From Heterohyrax brucei (lineage: Eukaryota > Chordata > Mammalia > Hyracoidea > Procaviidae): 64,000 nt of DNA. The first letter of the stretch is position 1. The number at the start of each line of letters is the position of its first letter. The stretch lies in the NCBI GenBank assembly GCA_028571685.1, contig CM053140.1, positions 54,442,201-54,506,200 of the forward strand, given 5' to 3'. Made by a program: the position numbers and the translations under genes. This document shows, piece after piece, positions 21,857 to 32,640 of this stretch. The notes below the pieces were generated by a model that was not told the origin of the DNA, did no database searches, and was given only the letters and a program-made list of their open reading frames with translations.

Positions 21857-22321
21857 GACTCCTTCTCCTCCCCCACGTCGGCGCTCACCTTCGCCAAGAA
21901 GATACTCTCCTCCAATACAGAGGAGATACTCTCCTTCTCCTCCTCCAAAGAGAAGAACGGCCTCACCCCCTCCCCCTCCAAAACGAAGGGCATCACCATC
22001 TCCACCGCCAAAGCATAGGGTTTCCCATTCTCCACCTCCCAAACAGAGAAGCCCCCCAGTCACCAAGAGACGTTCACCTTCACTATCATCAAAGCATAGG
22101 AAAGGGTCCTCCCCGAGCCGATCTACCCGGGAGGCCCGGTCACCACAGCCAAACAAACGGCACTCGCCATCACCACGGCCTCGGGCTCCTCAGACCACCT
22201 CAAGTCCTCCCCCTGTTCGAAGAGGAGCATCAGCATCACCCCAAAGAAGGCAGTCCCCTTCTCCAAGTACTAGACCTATTAGGAGAGTCTCCAGGACTCC
22301 AGAACCTAAAAAGACAAAAAA
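21857..22321 (+). CDS. SRRM1: SRRM1 exon w12 (largest RS/RP exon)
   Basis: 465 nt (155 codons), phase 2 to 2. It consists of repeated SPPPKRR/SPSPP modules: TPSPPPRRRSPSPRRYSPP, RRTASPPPPPKRRASPSPPP, VSHSPPPKQR, then RKGSSPSRSTREARSPQPNK and RRVSRTPEPKK. The acceptor is cctgtttttcatag and the donor is AA|gtaaaa. The frame runs directly into a TAA in the intron (22323-22325), so intron retention here would truncate the protein. Its CCT/CCA/TCT repetition produces long spurious open frames on the minus strand. Confidence 0.96.
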
Positions 22322-22837
22322 GTAAAAATATTTTATGCTTTTTGGTTAGAAATACTAACTTACATAGCACTTGATATTGGAAGTTTTCTTGTTTTTATAC
22401 TGAGAAATTACAGAAAGGAATAAGCTATAAATTCATACATTTAAAGCAGATGCTAGATACCAGTCACAGATTGTTCTCAGGATGGGTCCTTATAGCATAA
22501 GTTAAATGGATTATTACAGGGTATGCTTCCAAAATCATACTGGGAAGTGATAAAGAACATTTGGATGAATGTTAGACTGATAAAAGCTGTCTTAAATACA
22601 GTGGAATGAACTAGCTTTTTGCTAACTTCATACATTGAAAGCGTAATAGAACAAGTAGTGATTGTGGGGCTTAAACATCTCTCTGGGAGACTTAATCGGT
22701 GGGAAATTTGATGTGCTAGTAGAGTGAGTCAGTGTCTTAAGTGCTCTTCAGTATTTGAAGACTGATTTTGTTGTGTGGTAGTAATTTTAAGATCTCTGTT
22801 TTAGGATGCTAAATGTTTTGTTTTTTCTTGTATCTAG

Positions 22838-23033
22838 GGCTGCCTCACCAAGCCCTCAGTCTATAAGGAGGGTCTCATCCTCTCGATCTGTCTCAGGATC
22901 TCCTGAGCCAGCAGCTAAAAAACCCCAAGCACCGCCATCTCCTGTCCAGTCTCAGTCACCCTCTACAAACTGGTCACCAGCGGTACCGGTCAAAAAGGCT
23001 AAAAGCCCAACACCAAGCCCATCACCGGCAAGG
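22838..23033 (+). CDS. SRRM1: SRRM1 exon w13
   Basis: 196 nt, phase 2 to 0. It encodes AASPSPQSIRRVSSSRSVSG, SPEPAAKKPQAPPSPVQSQS, PSTNWSPAVPVKKAKSPTPS and PSPAR. The acceptor is gttttttcttgtatctag and the donor is AGG|gtacat. It is the last RS/SP-rich segment before the Lys-rich tail. Confidence 0.95.
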
Positions 23034-23794
23034 GTACATGTCTGCCTTGTTTTGGATGTCTTTCATAATTATATATGGTTATTGTGAAGCAGTGGGAAAA
23101 TTGTTTCTTTTGTTTCTCAGAGGAATGTTATTTTTTTTATGATTCAAGTGGATTTCAAAGCAGCACATACTGAATGTAGTGAGCATTCACATGAAGAACT
23201 TGAAATTCTAGTCCCCCACTTACTTGTGGTATGTCTTCCATTCGAAATCTTCAGAGTTTGAGATTGGACTGTGTAGAAGATTTTTAAAAAATAAAAGTTT
23301 ATCTATGTTTCGTCTAGCTGGGTGGGCAGAAGAACTTAGTATATTTGCTATGCTGTTTTTAGTTTCTGATAAATGTTTTGGGGTCTTTGGTTAAGGTTAA
23401 GTAATAGAACTTGGAATATTAGGTTGTACATATAATATGATTCCATTTCTATAAAGAAAACGTATCACAAAGAAGTTACTAAAATATTGACAGTGATTAT
23501 GTTATGTACTGACCGGATGCAGAGTATTTTCCTGTCGTATATAGACTTTGATAAGCTGCATAAGGTTAGCTCTCTTTACTGTGACGTTTTTAAGTTGAAT
23601 AGCTGTAGCTCTAAACCACTGTGCCACAAGTGCTCCTTATAATCATTAAGATATTAAAATACTGTGGTTTCAACTATATTTTCTCCCTGTGGGAGTTCTA
23701 AGTCTGTTCGGGTAGGTTTCTGTTTTGTGTGAAATTAGTGTTTTAAATAGTTTCTTTCTTTTTTTTTTTTAAGTGTCTTAGGTGTTAGGTGTCA

Positions 23795-23945
23795 CTCAGT
23801 TGCCTCTGGCTCTAATTGACAGCAGCCCAATGGAACTGAGTAGCGCTGCCTCTCAGGGGCTCTGAGGTGGAGTCCCTGGTGGGTTTGGGCCTGCTGGCCT
23901 TCTCATTAGCAGCAAAGTGGTGAATAGGTGTACAACTAGGGTTCA
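23795..23945 (-). repeat. AfroSINE, antisense, diverged
   Basis: tgtcactcagttgcctctgg…gactgagtagcgctgcctctc-like core…tggagtccctggtgggtttg…attagcagcaaagtgg…ctagggttc. Old copy. Confidence 0.6.
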
Positions 23946-24194
23946 TTGTTCATCTTAGCTGAGTTGGCTGAGTTATTGTGCCAGCTGACTGAATGGATTT
24001 ATGGGGAATTTTAAGTAATTACTTTGAAATGTGAAGCATGAAATAAAAAGGTACTGACTGTAGATTCAGTTATAGCAGAGCCTGCCTTTTGCATAAGTTT
24101 GGTATCTGCAAAAGAAGAATAAATCAAACTCATTCTGAAGATAGAGATCGGATGGTGACGTACATGAGGCGTGAATAATAACTACTACCAGTTA

Positions 24195-24375
24195 TTAAAA
24201 GTCTCCTACATAACCTTATTAGTATTCTGGGTGATTTACAGATACTCCCAATCTTCACAGGAGCCTTATCAGATAGCTGTTACTGTATCCATTTTAGGGT
24301 GAAGACAGACAGAAAACAGTGATTTGTCTAAGGTCAAATAGTCAATAAATTCAGGAACTGGAAGTCCAAAGACTT
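24195..24375 (-). repeat. MIR, antisense
   Basis: cataaccttattagtattct…caatcttcacaggagcctta…gtatccattttagggtgaag…gatttgtctaaggtcaaata…caggaactggaagtcc. Confidence 0.65.
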
Positions 24376-24656
24376 AAATTTCCATTGCAGAGAGCTGCTT
24401 TCCCATATGTGTGGTGGCAGAGACTTTCTACTCTTAAAAAAAAAAATTTTTTTTTTTTTTGGTTTTCAGTGTGGTAATCAATTACAGAACCAGCTCTCGA
24501 GGGAAATTGACCTTTGACCTTTTGTCACCCTTAGAGACTATTAGGTCCTGAGATTTGTGCTATTAGAAATTCCCTTAAGGAAATAAAATCTCTTTAATTG
24601 GACAAAAACTTCAGTCTGATGGATTTTATTGCACCCCCCGCCCCCGCAATCTTTAG

Positions 24657-24866
24657 ATTTCGGACCAAGAAGGAGGTGGGAAAAAAAAGAAGAAAAAGAA
24701 GGATAAGAAACACAAAAAGGATAAGAAGCACAAGAAGCACAAAAAACACAAGAAGGAGAAGGCTGTGGCTGCAGCTGCTGCAACTGCTGTAACTCCTGCA
24801 GCCATTGCTGCTCCCACAACCACATCAGCACAGGAGGAACCAGAGGCGGAGCCAGAACCTAAGAAG
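24657..24866 (+). CDS. SRRM1: SRRM1 exon w14 (poly-Lys/His and poly-Ala tail)
   Basis: 210 nt (70 codons), phase 0 to 0. It starts ISDQEGGGKKKKKKKDKKHK, continues with DKKHKKHKKHKKEK, then AVAAAAATAVTPAAIAAPTT and a Glu-rich end EEPEAEPEPKK. The Lys/His tract looks like a nuclear-localisation and RNA-contact segment. The acceptor is aatctttag after a C-rich run. The first codon is ATT (Ile), where I recall Asn in human SRRM1. The simple A/AAG repeats make this exon prone to length change. Confidence 0.95.
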
Positions 24867-25311
24867 GTATTGATGGGTCCTTCAGTAGCTGCCTTGAAGT
24901 TCTGTACAAAAGGGTTAAACCACTTCATTAGGGAAAGTAGCTTTTTTTTTTTTTTTTTTGTACTAATTGGCTGTTCAGCTGGTTGCTGTCTTCTGACCTC
25001 AGTGACCTGTCAAGAAAGGGAATTTCTCAGGATAATAGGTGGCTGCCCCAAAAAGCTTAGCAAAGTTTTGTTACTTGTATTTTAATAATGTGCATTTGGT
25101 GAAAGTTGACACAGCAAATTAGATTGCTACGTAACAGTGATGACAGAAGTTGTTCAGAGGTGTAGGTTGTGTTTTCCACATTGTAACTTGCTGAGTTACG
25201 TCCATTCTGGATGTTTTGCTTTCAGTAGTCTGATTTTTCTCTCCTCGTACCCTTTAATCTTTGGTTTAGAATGAGTGGTGACCATGTGGAAGATTTTTGT
25301 CTTGTTTGTCA

Positions 25312-25790
25312 TTAAGAGCTTTATAGAGATGTAATTGACTGAGTGTACGGGGTAACAGTTTTTAGTATACTCACAGAGTTGTGCAGCTATCACTGCACTC
25401 ACATTTAGAACATTTTGTCAGTCACAAACCTAGTCACTCCCTATTTGCCCGTAACCTCACAGCTATGGGCTGCTTCGTGTCAGTGGAATTGCTCATGCTG
25501 GATGTTTTGTATAAACTGAGTTACATGATAATGGAGTCTCATTATGGTCATCTTTGTTAGATGAACATAATGTTCTCCAGGTTCATACATATTGTAGCAT
25601 GTATCGATACTTCACTTGTTTTATTGTCAAGTAATGGATGATCCTATGGATTGATACCCAGTATTTTTATCTGTTCGTTTGATCCAGACTTCCTAGAGGG
25701 TATGAAGTGATACCTTAAATGATTTTTATTTTCATTACCCCTGAGAGCTAATAATGTTTAATTGGCGTCTTTTCGGGTGATTATTGGCCA
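25312..25790 (-). mobile_element. Old L1 3' end, antisense
   Basis: agctttatagagatgtaatt…tagtatactcacagagttgt…gcagctatcactgcactcac…agaacattttgtcag…ggagtctcattatggtcatc follows old mammalian L1M 3' sequence. Confidence 0.75.
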
Positions 25791-25814
25791 TTTGGAAAAA
25801 AATCATCTGTGCAC

Positions 25815-25935
25815 TTTCTTTTTCCTTTAATTGTAGTTAAGTGAAAGTATACAATCCAACTTAAATTTGCATGCCCATCTGTTTGCAGCTCCTTCTGCTC
25901 TCCTTGCCTAGTGACAGCACACTCCTTTTTATTCT
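25815..25935 (-). mobile_element. Young L1 tail, antisense
   Basis: tttaattgtagttaagtgaa…gtatacaatccaacttaaat…catgcccatctgtttgcagc…gacagcacactcc, same family as 8895. Confidence 0.7.
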
Positions 25936-26183
25936 GTTTGAAGTTCTGCCTTGAGCCTTCCTAACAGCCAGAACAGTAGAGGAATTAATGCTGCTTTCTC
26001 ATTTAGTAATTTCATCAGAAAAATATGTGTTTACGACTCAAGTGTGATTAGAACTCTGGGCTTTAACCAGATACCTGCTGACAAGAGTAATTTATTTCCA
26101 GAGGACAGTAAGCAGGTATATGAGAGTTTGGAATTATAAAGGGAATTTCTCCTTACCTTCAGGTGTGGAGTTAAATGATTGTT

Positions 26184-26207
26184 CACACACACACACACAC
26201 ACACACA
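26184..26207 (+). repeat. (CA)n microsatellite
   Basis: About twelve CA units in intron w14-w15. A partial 18-bp tandem (tattccgtatccttttt twice) follows at 26235-26272. Confidence 0.95.
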
Positions 26208-26399
26208 AAACCCATAGATTTAGTAAGTAGTAGATTTTATTCCGTATCCTTTTTTATTCCGTATCCTTTTTTGCAACTCTTAGCCAGAGAAGGGTGCTTT
26301 GCCTCAGGTGACATAGCAGACCAAGGAAAGTTTAAGTTCTTGGTCATACATGTACTTTGACTTTTAAGTAGATTTTTTTTTGTACTTTATCTAATTTTT

Positions 26400-26640
26400 T
26401 TCTTAAAGTTTTTTATTATGATTAATTCCTAATCATAATAAAAAACTGACTTACCAGAAGTCAGTTTTGCATACCCACCTATCTGCAGCTCTGCTGTTCT
26501 CACCCTGTGACAACACACTCTTCTTTTTCACCTTTTTACTTCCAGTGTCCACCCAACCAACACTTGTCCCCTTCTCTTCACTCTCTCCTCTCCCCACTAG
26601 TAAGAAGCCAGTAGGACCGCCTCATATATTGTGCTTTATT
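26400..26640 (-). mobile_element. L1 tail, antisense, with foldback scar
   Basis: L1 tail (gttttttattatgattaa…agtcagttttgcatacccac…ctgttctcaccctgtgacaa…cagtgtccacccaacc) whose first 70 bp contain two overlapping perfect hairpins (26407-26447 and 26442-26468). Confidence 0.72.
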
Positions 26641-27017
26641 TTGTTTCTTGAATTCACTTGTACTGTGGAATTGACTAGGTACTATGTGAACTAGAAATCA
26701 AGACTGACTCGTGTCTTAGCTACAACTGAACAAGTTCTGTGACCTTGGCCAAATCACTGCAGCACTCTTGTTTTACCTGCAAATGAAAAATAAAGCTGCT
26801 ATCACTTCTACTTTCGAAATACATAGAAGGAAATGGAATCGGTGACAGATAGCTCCATTAATGGAGGCATGGTTGCTCAGCAGGCTGAGTAGGCCTGCCT
26901 GTTTCAGGCAGCATCATCCTGAGCGTCTGTATTTGGTCCAGACTGCTGCTGTGCTCTAGTCAACATGTTTCATCAGTGTCTCAAGACAAAATGATGTGAC
27001 TCTTCTATCTCTTTTAG

Positions 27018-27122
27018 GAGACTGAAAGTGAAGCTGAAGACAACCTTGATGACCTAGAAAAACACCTGCGTGAAAAGGCGCTGAGATCAATGCGGAAGGC
27101 TCAAGTGTCCCCACAGTCTTAG
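27018..27122 (+). CDS. SRRM1: SRRM1 last coding exon w15 with stop
   Basis: 34 codons plus TAG at 27120-27122: ETESEAEDNLDDLEKHLREK, then ALRSMRKAQVSPQS. The acceptor is ctatctcttttag. An acidic stretch is followed by an amphipathic basic helix, the conserved C-terminus of SRRM1. I recall one more Asp in the human AEDDNLDD motif. The 3' UTR starts at 27123. Confidence 0.97.
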   Translation, partial: ETESEAEDNLDDLEKHLREKALRSMRKAQVSPQS

Positions 27123-27424
27123 ATGAAAATGTTTGTTATGATGTAAATTTTATTTGGTTTGTACGCAATTCAATTTCAAAATTGCTAAAATGTGTTTGAG
27201 CTTTAGACTATAACATTTGTTGTAATAATTGCTAGGTTGAAGTTCACCATGTAAAAAAGGGGGGCATGGATTTACATTGCAAAAGGTGTCCACAGTGTAG
27301 TAGTGACATTCTTTCATTGATCGCTGACATAATTCATTTAGAGTGAAAAATCTTAAGCCAAAAAAGAATCCCTTTTTTAAAAAAGGGGGTTTTTAAATAT
27401 GGTTGGCATTCTCATGATTCTTTT

Positions 27425-27430
27425 AATAAA
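27425..27430 (+). promoter_or_regulatory. Proximal poly(A) signal AATAAA candidate
   Basis: AATAAA about 300 nt after the stop codon, followed within 30-60 nt by TTTGTTTTTTTTTTCC, a U-rich downstream element. It could give a short 3' UTR isoform. Confidence 0.5.
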
Positions 27431-28053
27431 TGCCCCTGGCTATTCCCAGTGGCTTTGTTTTTTTTTTCCTTCTTTCTTTTTGGTTTTTTTTTTTTTTTTT
27501 ATTTGAGTCTTAGCACCCATTTAAGTTATAATACTTCCGACCTTACATGGTTTGTAAGCTTGCCCAGAAATAAGACCACTGTTGAAGTACCACAAAAGTA
27601 TAAATGACCATTGTAATGCCGCAATCTTTCCTGTTGCCTGTGGAGTCTCTGCTGACATGAATCAGGATTTGAGCTCTAGAACGAGACAGAAAATGAAAGC
27701 ATGTTGTTTGCTAGGACACTGTGGGTTTGTATTGATGTGTAACAAGTTGATTTGGAACACTGGAATTTGATTTTTCTTTTTCCTTTTCTTTTGTAAAGGC
27801 AATTAACTAGTCCCAAGAAGGATCCTACAAGTTATATAAAATTTTGTTTTTTGAAATGTCATGGCTCATTCATAATTTTGTTGTTTTCTTCCATTTGGTA
27901 TATACAACTTGCAGAGCTCTTGTATTTGAAAGGCTGGAAGGGCCCAGACTTTGAAATAGTGTCTGTTTTCACTGTTTCTGGTTTTGTTTTTTTGTTTTAC
28001 AAGGTTTTTTTTTTTTTTAAACTAAAGCTATATGAAGCTTGTGGATTAAACAG

Positions 28054-28059
28054 AATAAA
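28054..28059 (+). promoter_or_regulatory. Distal poly(A) signal AATAAA, probable main SRRM1 signal
   Basis: AATAAA in the context ATTAAACAGAATAAATTTC; an ATTAAA lies just upstream at 28044. Another AATAAA is at 28186, but the sequence between shows no obvious continuation. Confidence 0.6.
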
Positions 28060-28080
28060 TTTCTAAATTTAAAATTGTCA

Positions 28081-29002
28081 CTCTCTTTACTTAACCTGTC
28101 TCAGTTATCAGGAAAACCTGCTTTTCTTGGAAATCTTAAAGTATCTTTTGCATCTTGGCACCTTTCGGGGAGACTAGGTATAGAAAATAAAAGATGGTGA
28201 AATTCAAGTTTGACTGATTTTCTTTTAGCTTTCACAGGTGTTACAAGAGAAAGTATAAGATGCCGTAGAACATAGGGCCAGGGGCAGTGTGAGTTAACCA
28301 GGCACAGTTAGCCCAGAAGACTCCTCCAGGCTGAGCAGACAGTTGACTACTGCAGGTCCTGCAACAAAAGGAACTTGGCACATTCAGGAAAAGTAGGTGA
28401 ACACTAAGGAATGAGGAAAGCCCTCTCACTGTGTCAGTTGTGTTGTGCTAGATGTTCAGCTCCCATAATCCAATCAGTTTTGCAAAGCAGGAGATTTTGA
28501 GGAAACAGTTGGTAGCGTGGTGAGAGGTAAAACAACAGCATGAAAGAAGTAGAAGGTATTTGTCACCAGGAATATAAGCCGAGCAGGTTGATACATGGCA
28601 GTTAATTTGATTATAATTTCTGATAGTTGAAGCAAAAAGAAGGAAATAGTAGCAGGAAGTTTTTGGCTTTTTTTTAGCCTAAAGGATATGGACATTGAGG
28701 GACTGTTTTTTAAATGAATTGCAACAAGGCCAAAGCTTGGTGGAACTCCTGTAGAGAGTGAACGAAGGTCTGTAATGACTGCCGATGGTTGGTAACAGCT
28801 GGTAGCAGATCTGAGTTTTCAGGGATCCCTTTGATGATTATAATTCTCTGGTGTGGTGAAGGCACGTATCCTATCCAGTATGAACAAACCAGTGGACATC
28901 ATTGTGGTATGCGTCCGCTTACCTACTGGTTCAACCAATAGGTTTTCATTCCTGAAGTTACCAAAAAAATTCATTTTGCCAAAATGAAGGATCAGTTCTT
29001 GT
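28081..29002. other. Downstream flank of SRRM1, nothing recognised
   Basis: No SINE, coding homology or RNA gene recognised in this stretch immediately after the inferred gene end. Confidence 0.5.
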
Positions 29003-29187
29003 GCCATTGAGTTGATGACACCTCAAGAACCTCATGACAAGGTAGAACTGACAGGTGCAGTTTTCTTGGCTGTGATCTTTATAGAAGCAGATCATCAGGT
29101 CTTTCTCCTGAAGAGCTGTTGGGTCCATTCGAACCACCAACCTTTCGGTTAGTGGCTGAGTGTTTAACCGTTGTGTCACCAGGTCTA
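29003..29187 (-). repeat. AfroSINE, long variant, antisense
   Basis: cattgagttgatgacacctc…ctttatagaagcagatcatc…ccattcgaaccaccaacctt…gtgtttaaccgttgtgtcac, then caggtct. Confidence 0.83.
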
Positions 29188-29429
29188 TCTGTATTGCAGT
29201 TGTAAAGTGCTTTGTAATATTCATACTCGGGTTTCACGTTACATACTGTGGATGAAGAAGGAGATTGGGGAAAAGTGGCTAACTTCAGTAACTGTTAGGT
29301 GTAGGACTGGTCAGTATTATACTCCTTTAAACTTGTGTCATCTAATAAAGAACCTAACGTTTTCTCAATATGCCTGTGTACTGTCTAGCATTCTGGTAGT
29401 CACATGAAACGGTTGAATGTAGGCCAGAA

Positions 29430-29925
29430 AAACCAAACCGTGTCCATTGATTGACTCAGCACCTGTATGAGCCTGGTAAATTGAAAGTGCCAAACTTTTA
29501 GTTAGCATTCAGACTCTTAACCTCTGCTCCACCAGGGTTTGTGGTGAATGTAGAAGCACTGCCCAAATGTAAACGTGTTATTAGAAGAGCATTGAGAGTT
29601 CCGATGTATCTTAACCACCCAGAGAAATCCAGGGTTAGAAGTCAGAGTTCACATGACACAATACTTCCAGAGTCCAACTCTGTTCAGTCCTGAAAGACCA
29701 GCTCCATTATGTGGAGAGCAAGAGTCAGTCCCTTTTGCTTATTGCCTTTTTGCTCTTAAACAAAAAACTGTGATGTTGAATTCAATTCATAGCAACACTG
29801 TAGGACAGTAGAACTGCCCCCCCCCCCAGGGTTTCCAAGGAATAGCTGGTTGACTAGAACTAACAATCTTGGTTAGCAACTGCAGCTTGCCACCGTTGTG
29901 TCACTTGGAAACTCAGTTATTGCTG
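29430..29925 (-). repeat. Two antisense AfroSINEs (29430-29545 and 29758-29925)
   Basis: First: cgtgtccattgattgactca…aacctctgctccaccagggt. Second: ctgtgatgttgaattcaatt…gtaggacagtagaactgccc…gaatagctggttgactagaa…ccaccgttgtgtcactt. Between them no element is recognised. Confidence 0.78.
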
Positions 29926-30580
29926 TGCTCCCTTCCATGGAAATCTTTTTTGTTTGTTTTAGGATGAATTTTGATAGGAACTGAAGTACAGAGATTTCCA
30001 AAGTGCTTTGCAAAATCCTTTCACATTTGCCGAGGTAGAGCACATTGGCAGGCCTCCAGAAAGAATTTGCTGAAATGCTACCCTTTTATTTTGGATGTGT
30101 CAGAGATGAGGAGGAGCTGACTTGCGTTGATTCTGGTGTGCAGAAGGCCCTGGATACCTCTCTTCAGATGGGGCAGAAGTGGAGGGATGAGGTGCTTGGT
30201 GGCAGCCGAGTCTTAAACATTCTAGCTGGAAGCTACTTGAAAGAGGTATTTAACACTCCAGGTTGAGATCCAGTAGGAGGTATAAAATTTAATGGGCAAC
30301 AACCGGCACAAAAAAAGTGAAGTAGGAGATGGAGTGCTAATTGCACCTAATATATTATTAAGTGTTGTTTCATAAGGTTTGTGTGGCTAGGCACATGCTT
30401 ATTAGGCGCACTGCGTTGCAAGGTAAGATGTGTTCTAATGTGAGTCTTAGTCAACAAGATGGAAGGCCACCACCTTACGGCTCTGTTTGACCAGTTTTTA
30501 AAGTGCTGTGCAGAGCCCTGGCGAGAAGTTACAGCTCAAGTTTTCTGCACAGGATAGCTCCACCAGTAGAACCTAGGAAA
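29926..30580. other. Intergenic, nothing recognised
   Basis: A 73-aa open frame (30045-30266) has no recognisable domain; region unexplained. Confidence 0.4.
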
Positions 30581-30582
30581 CT

Positions 30583-31395
30583 CTGATTATGGTGTAATGG
30601 TGACGAGATTGGCTGAAGACCAGAGGAGCAGCAGTTTGAATACACCAGGCGCTCCTTGGAAATCCTGTGGGGCAGTTCTGCTCTGTCCTGTGCTGTAGCC
30701 ATGAGTCAGGATCAACTCTGGCAACAGGGGTAGTGACACCTAAATGAGCTCTGGTGGCACAGTGGTGAAGTGATTGGCTGCTAACCAAAAGTATGGCAGT
30801 TAGAACCTGCCAGCTGCCTCACGGGAAAGATGTGACAGTCTGCTTCTGTAAAGGTATATATAGCCTTGGAAACCCCGTGAGACACTTCTGCTCAGTCCTA
30901 AGGACCACCACGAGTTGCATACCTCTGAGTGGCAGTGATTGTGATTTGATTTTCAATTGAAAAGGACTGGACCTGGAGGCCAACAGATGGAGATGGGGAA
31001 ACCACTAAGGGACATATGCCCAGGGCTTGGAGGCATACTCCGACCTGGACGGTTGCTATGAGTTGGAAGCAACTCCAGCAGCATGTAAGAACAGGGTTCA
31101 TGGGACTGCTGGCTCAGTGGTTAAGAGCTACAGCTGCTAACCAAAAGATCAGCGGTGCCAATCCACCAGGTTGTTCCTTGGAAACACTGTGGGGACAGTT
31201 CTCTGCCTTACAGGTTGCTGTGAGTCAGAATGGAGCAGCAAGTAAGGACCCTGGTAGTGGAGTCGTAAGCACTTGGCTATTAACTGAACAGTTGGGGGTT
31301 CAAATCCAGCAGCCACTCAGCAGGAGAAGTGTGACAGTCTGCTTCTGTAAAGATTGTGGTGTTGGGAACTCTGGGGCAGTTTTGCTCTGTCCTGT
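30583..31395 (+). repeat. Cluster of four sense AfroSINEs
   Basis: Copies near 30583-30735, 30748-30950, 31098-31240 and 31245-31395, each with a tRNA-like head (gctctggtggcacagtggtg; ctggctcagtggttaagagc), a gcagttctgctctgtcct block and a tail. The last joins directly to an antisense RTE tail. Confidence 0.83.
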
Positions 31396-32640
31396 TGTTG
31401 GGTGCTGTCAGGTTGGTTCTGACTGACAGCGACCCTGTACAACAATGAAACACTGCCTGGTCCTGTGCCGTCCTGACCATCATCGCTGTGCTGGAGCCAT
31501 CATGTGAGTCCATCGCATCAGAGGTCTTCCTCCTCTTCCCTGACCCTCCTCCGTACCGAGCATGATGCCCTCCTCCAGGGACCAGTCCCTTCTGACAACA
31601 TGTCCAAAGTGGGAGAGACAAAGTCTCGTCATACTCACTTCTAAGGGGCATTTTGGCTGTACTTCTCCCAAGACACACTTGTTCATTCTTCTGGCAGCAC
31701 GTGGTATAGTACATATTCTTCATCAACAACCGTAATTGAGAGGCATCAAGTCTTTCTTACTCGTCCAGCTTTTGCACGCATATGTGATAGTTGAAAACAC
31801 CATGGCTTGGGTCAGGTGCACCTTAGTCCTCCCTCCAAGTTACATATTTGCTTTTTAACACCTGAAAGAGGCCTTTTGCAGCATATTTGCCCAATGCAGT
31901 GTATCATCTGAGTTCATGACTGCTGCTTCTGTGGGTGTTGTGGGTCCAAGTAGAATGAAATCCTTAATGGCATCAGACTTTTCTCCATTTATCATGACAC
32001 TGCTTACTAGTCCAGTTGTGAGAGCTTTGTATATGTTGAGGTGCAATCAATACTGAAGGCTGTGATCTTTTCATCGGGAAATCGTATAAGTCCTCTCCAC
32101 TTTCAGCGAGCAAGGTCATGCCATCTGCGTATCTTGGGTGGTTAGTGAGTCTTCCTCCAATTCTGATTCTGCATTCTTCATATGGTACAGTTTTCCAGCT
32201 AATTTGCTCAGCATACAGATTAAATAAGTATGATGAGCAGTAGAACCCTGACACATACCTTACCTGACTTCAGATGGTACAATATCCCCCTTTTCTGTTA
32301 AAATGGCTGTCTCTTGATCTCTATATGGGCTCCTCATGAGCATAATTAAGTAAGTGTTGTGGAATTCCCATTCTTTGTAATGTTATCTGTAATTTGTAGG
32401 CTCCATACAATTGAATGCCTTTGCATAGTTAACAAAACACAGGTAAACACCTTTCTGGAGTTCTCTGCTTTGAGCCGAGTTCCATCTGACATCTGCAATG
32501 ATATCCCTGGTTCCACGTTCTCTTGAATCTCGCTTGAATTTCTGGCAGTTCCCTGTTGATTTATTGCAACCACTGACATGATTTTCAGCAAAATTTTACT
32601 TGCATGTAATATTAATGATAGTCAATCATTTCTTCCCTAT
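31396..32640 (-). mobile_element. RTE (BovB-like) LINE, 3' half, antisense
   Basis: Tail at 31396 (gttgttgggtgctgtcaggt…cagcgaccctgtacaacaat). Minus frames read CPLEVSMTRLCLSHFGHVVR, then RLTNHPRYADGMTLLAESGE (palm box YADG) and SSYLFNLYAEQISWK, with frameshifts and stops. It reaches the region upstream of the palm at about 32590. A 3' SINE scrap (gttgctatgagttagaatta) follows at 32642-32690. Confidence 0.88.

Larger units (their letters stand above)
1..28080 (+). other. SRRM1: SRRM1 gene, 3' part (exons w1-w15, introns, 3' UTR)
   Basis: SRRM1 (SRm160) is a nuclear-speckle splicing coactivator. It has an N-terminal PWI domain that binds nucleic acid and a long RS/RP domain that bridges SR proteins and snRNPs on exonic enhancers; it is also linked to exon-junction complexes and 3'-end processing (family knowledge). 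Fifteen exons at 373-543, 1317-1432, 2672-2875, 3404-3592, 4098-4217, 5977-6251, 12711-12791, 13260-13346, 16639-16783, 17155-17196, 19734-19847, 21857-22321, 22838-23033, 24657-24866 and 27018-27122 join without a frame break (2520 nt, 839 aa plus TAG). With the roughly 78 missing N-terminal residues the protein would be about 917 aa, close to the human isoforms of about 904-916 aa. No exon shows a stop or frameshift, so this is an active gene and not a retrocopy. The start codon and promoter are outside the window. Confidence 0.97.
27123..28080 (+). other. SRRM1: SRRM1 3' UTR (end inferred)
   Basis: About 0.95 kb, AT-rich, with several poly-T runs (for example 27483-27500) and a perfect 18-bp palindrome at 27370-27387. 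The distal end is set from the AATAAA at 28054. No SINE interrupts it, which contrasts with the flanking DNA and fits selective constraint. Confidence 0.75.

Noticed and set aside
21829-22156. Minus-strand open frames (68 and 101 aa) over exon w12
   Set aside because: They mirror the CCT/CCA/TCT repeats of the RS exon, giving Gly/Glu-rich nonsense; no start context, domain or splice support.
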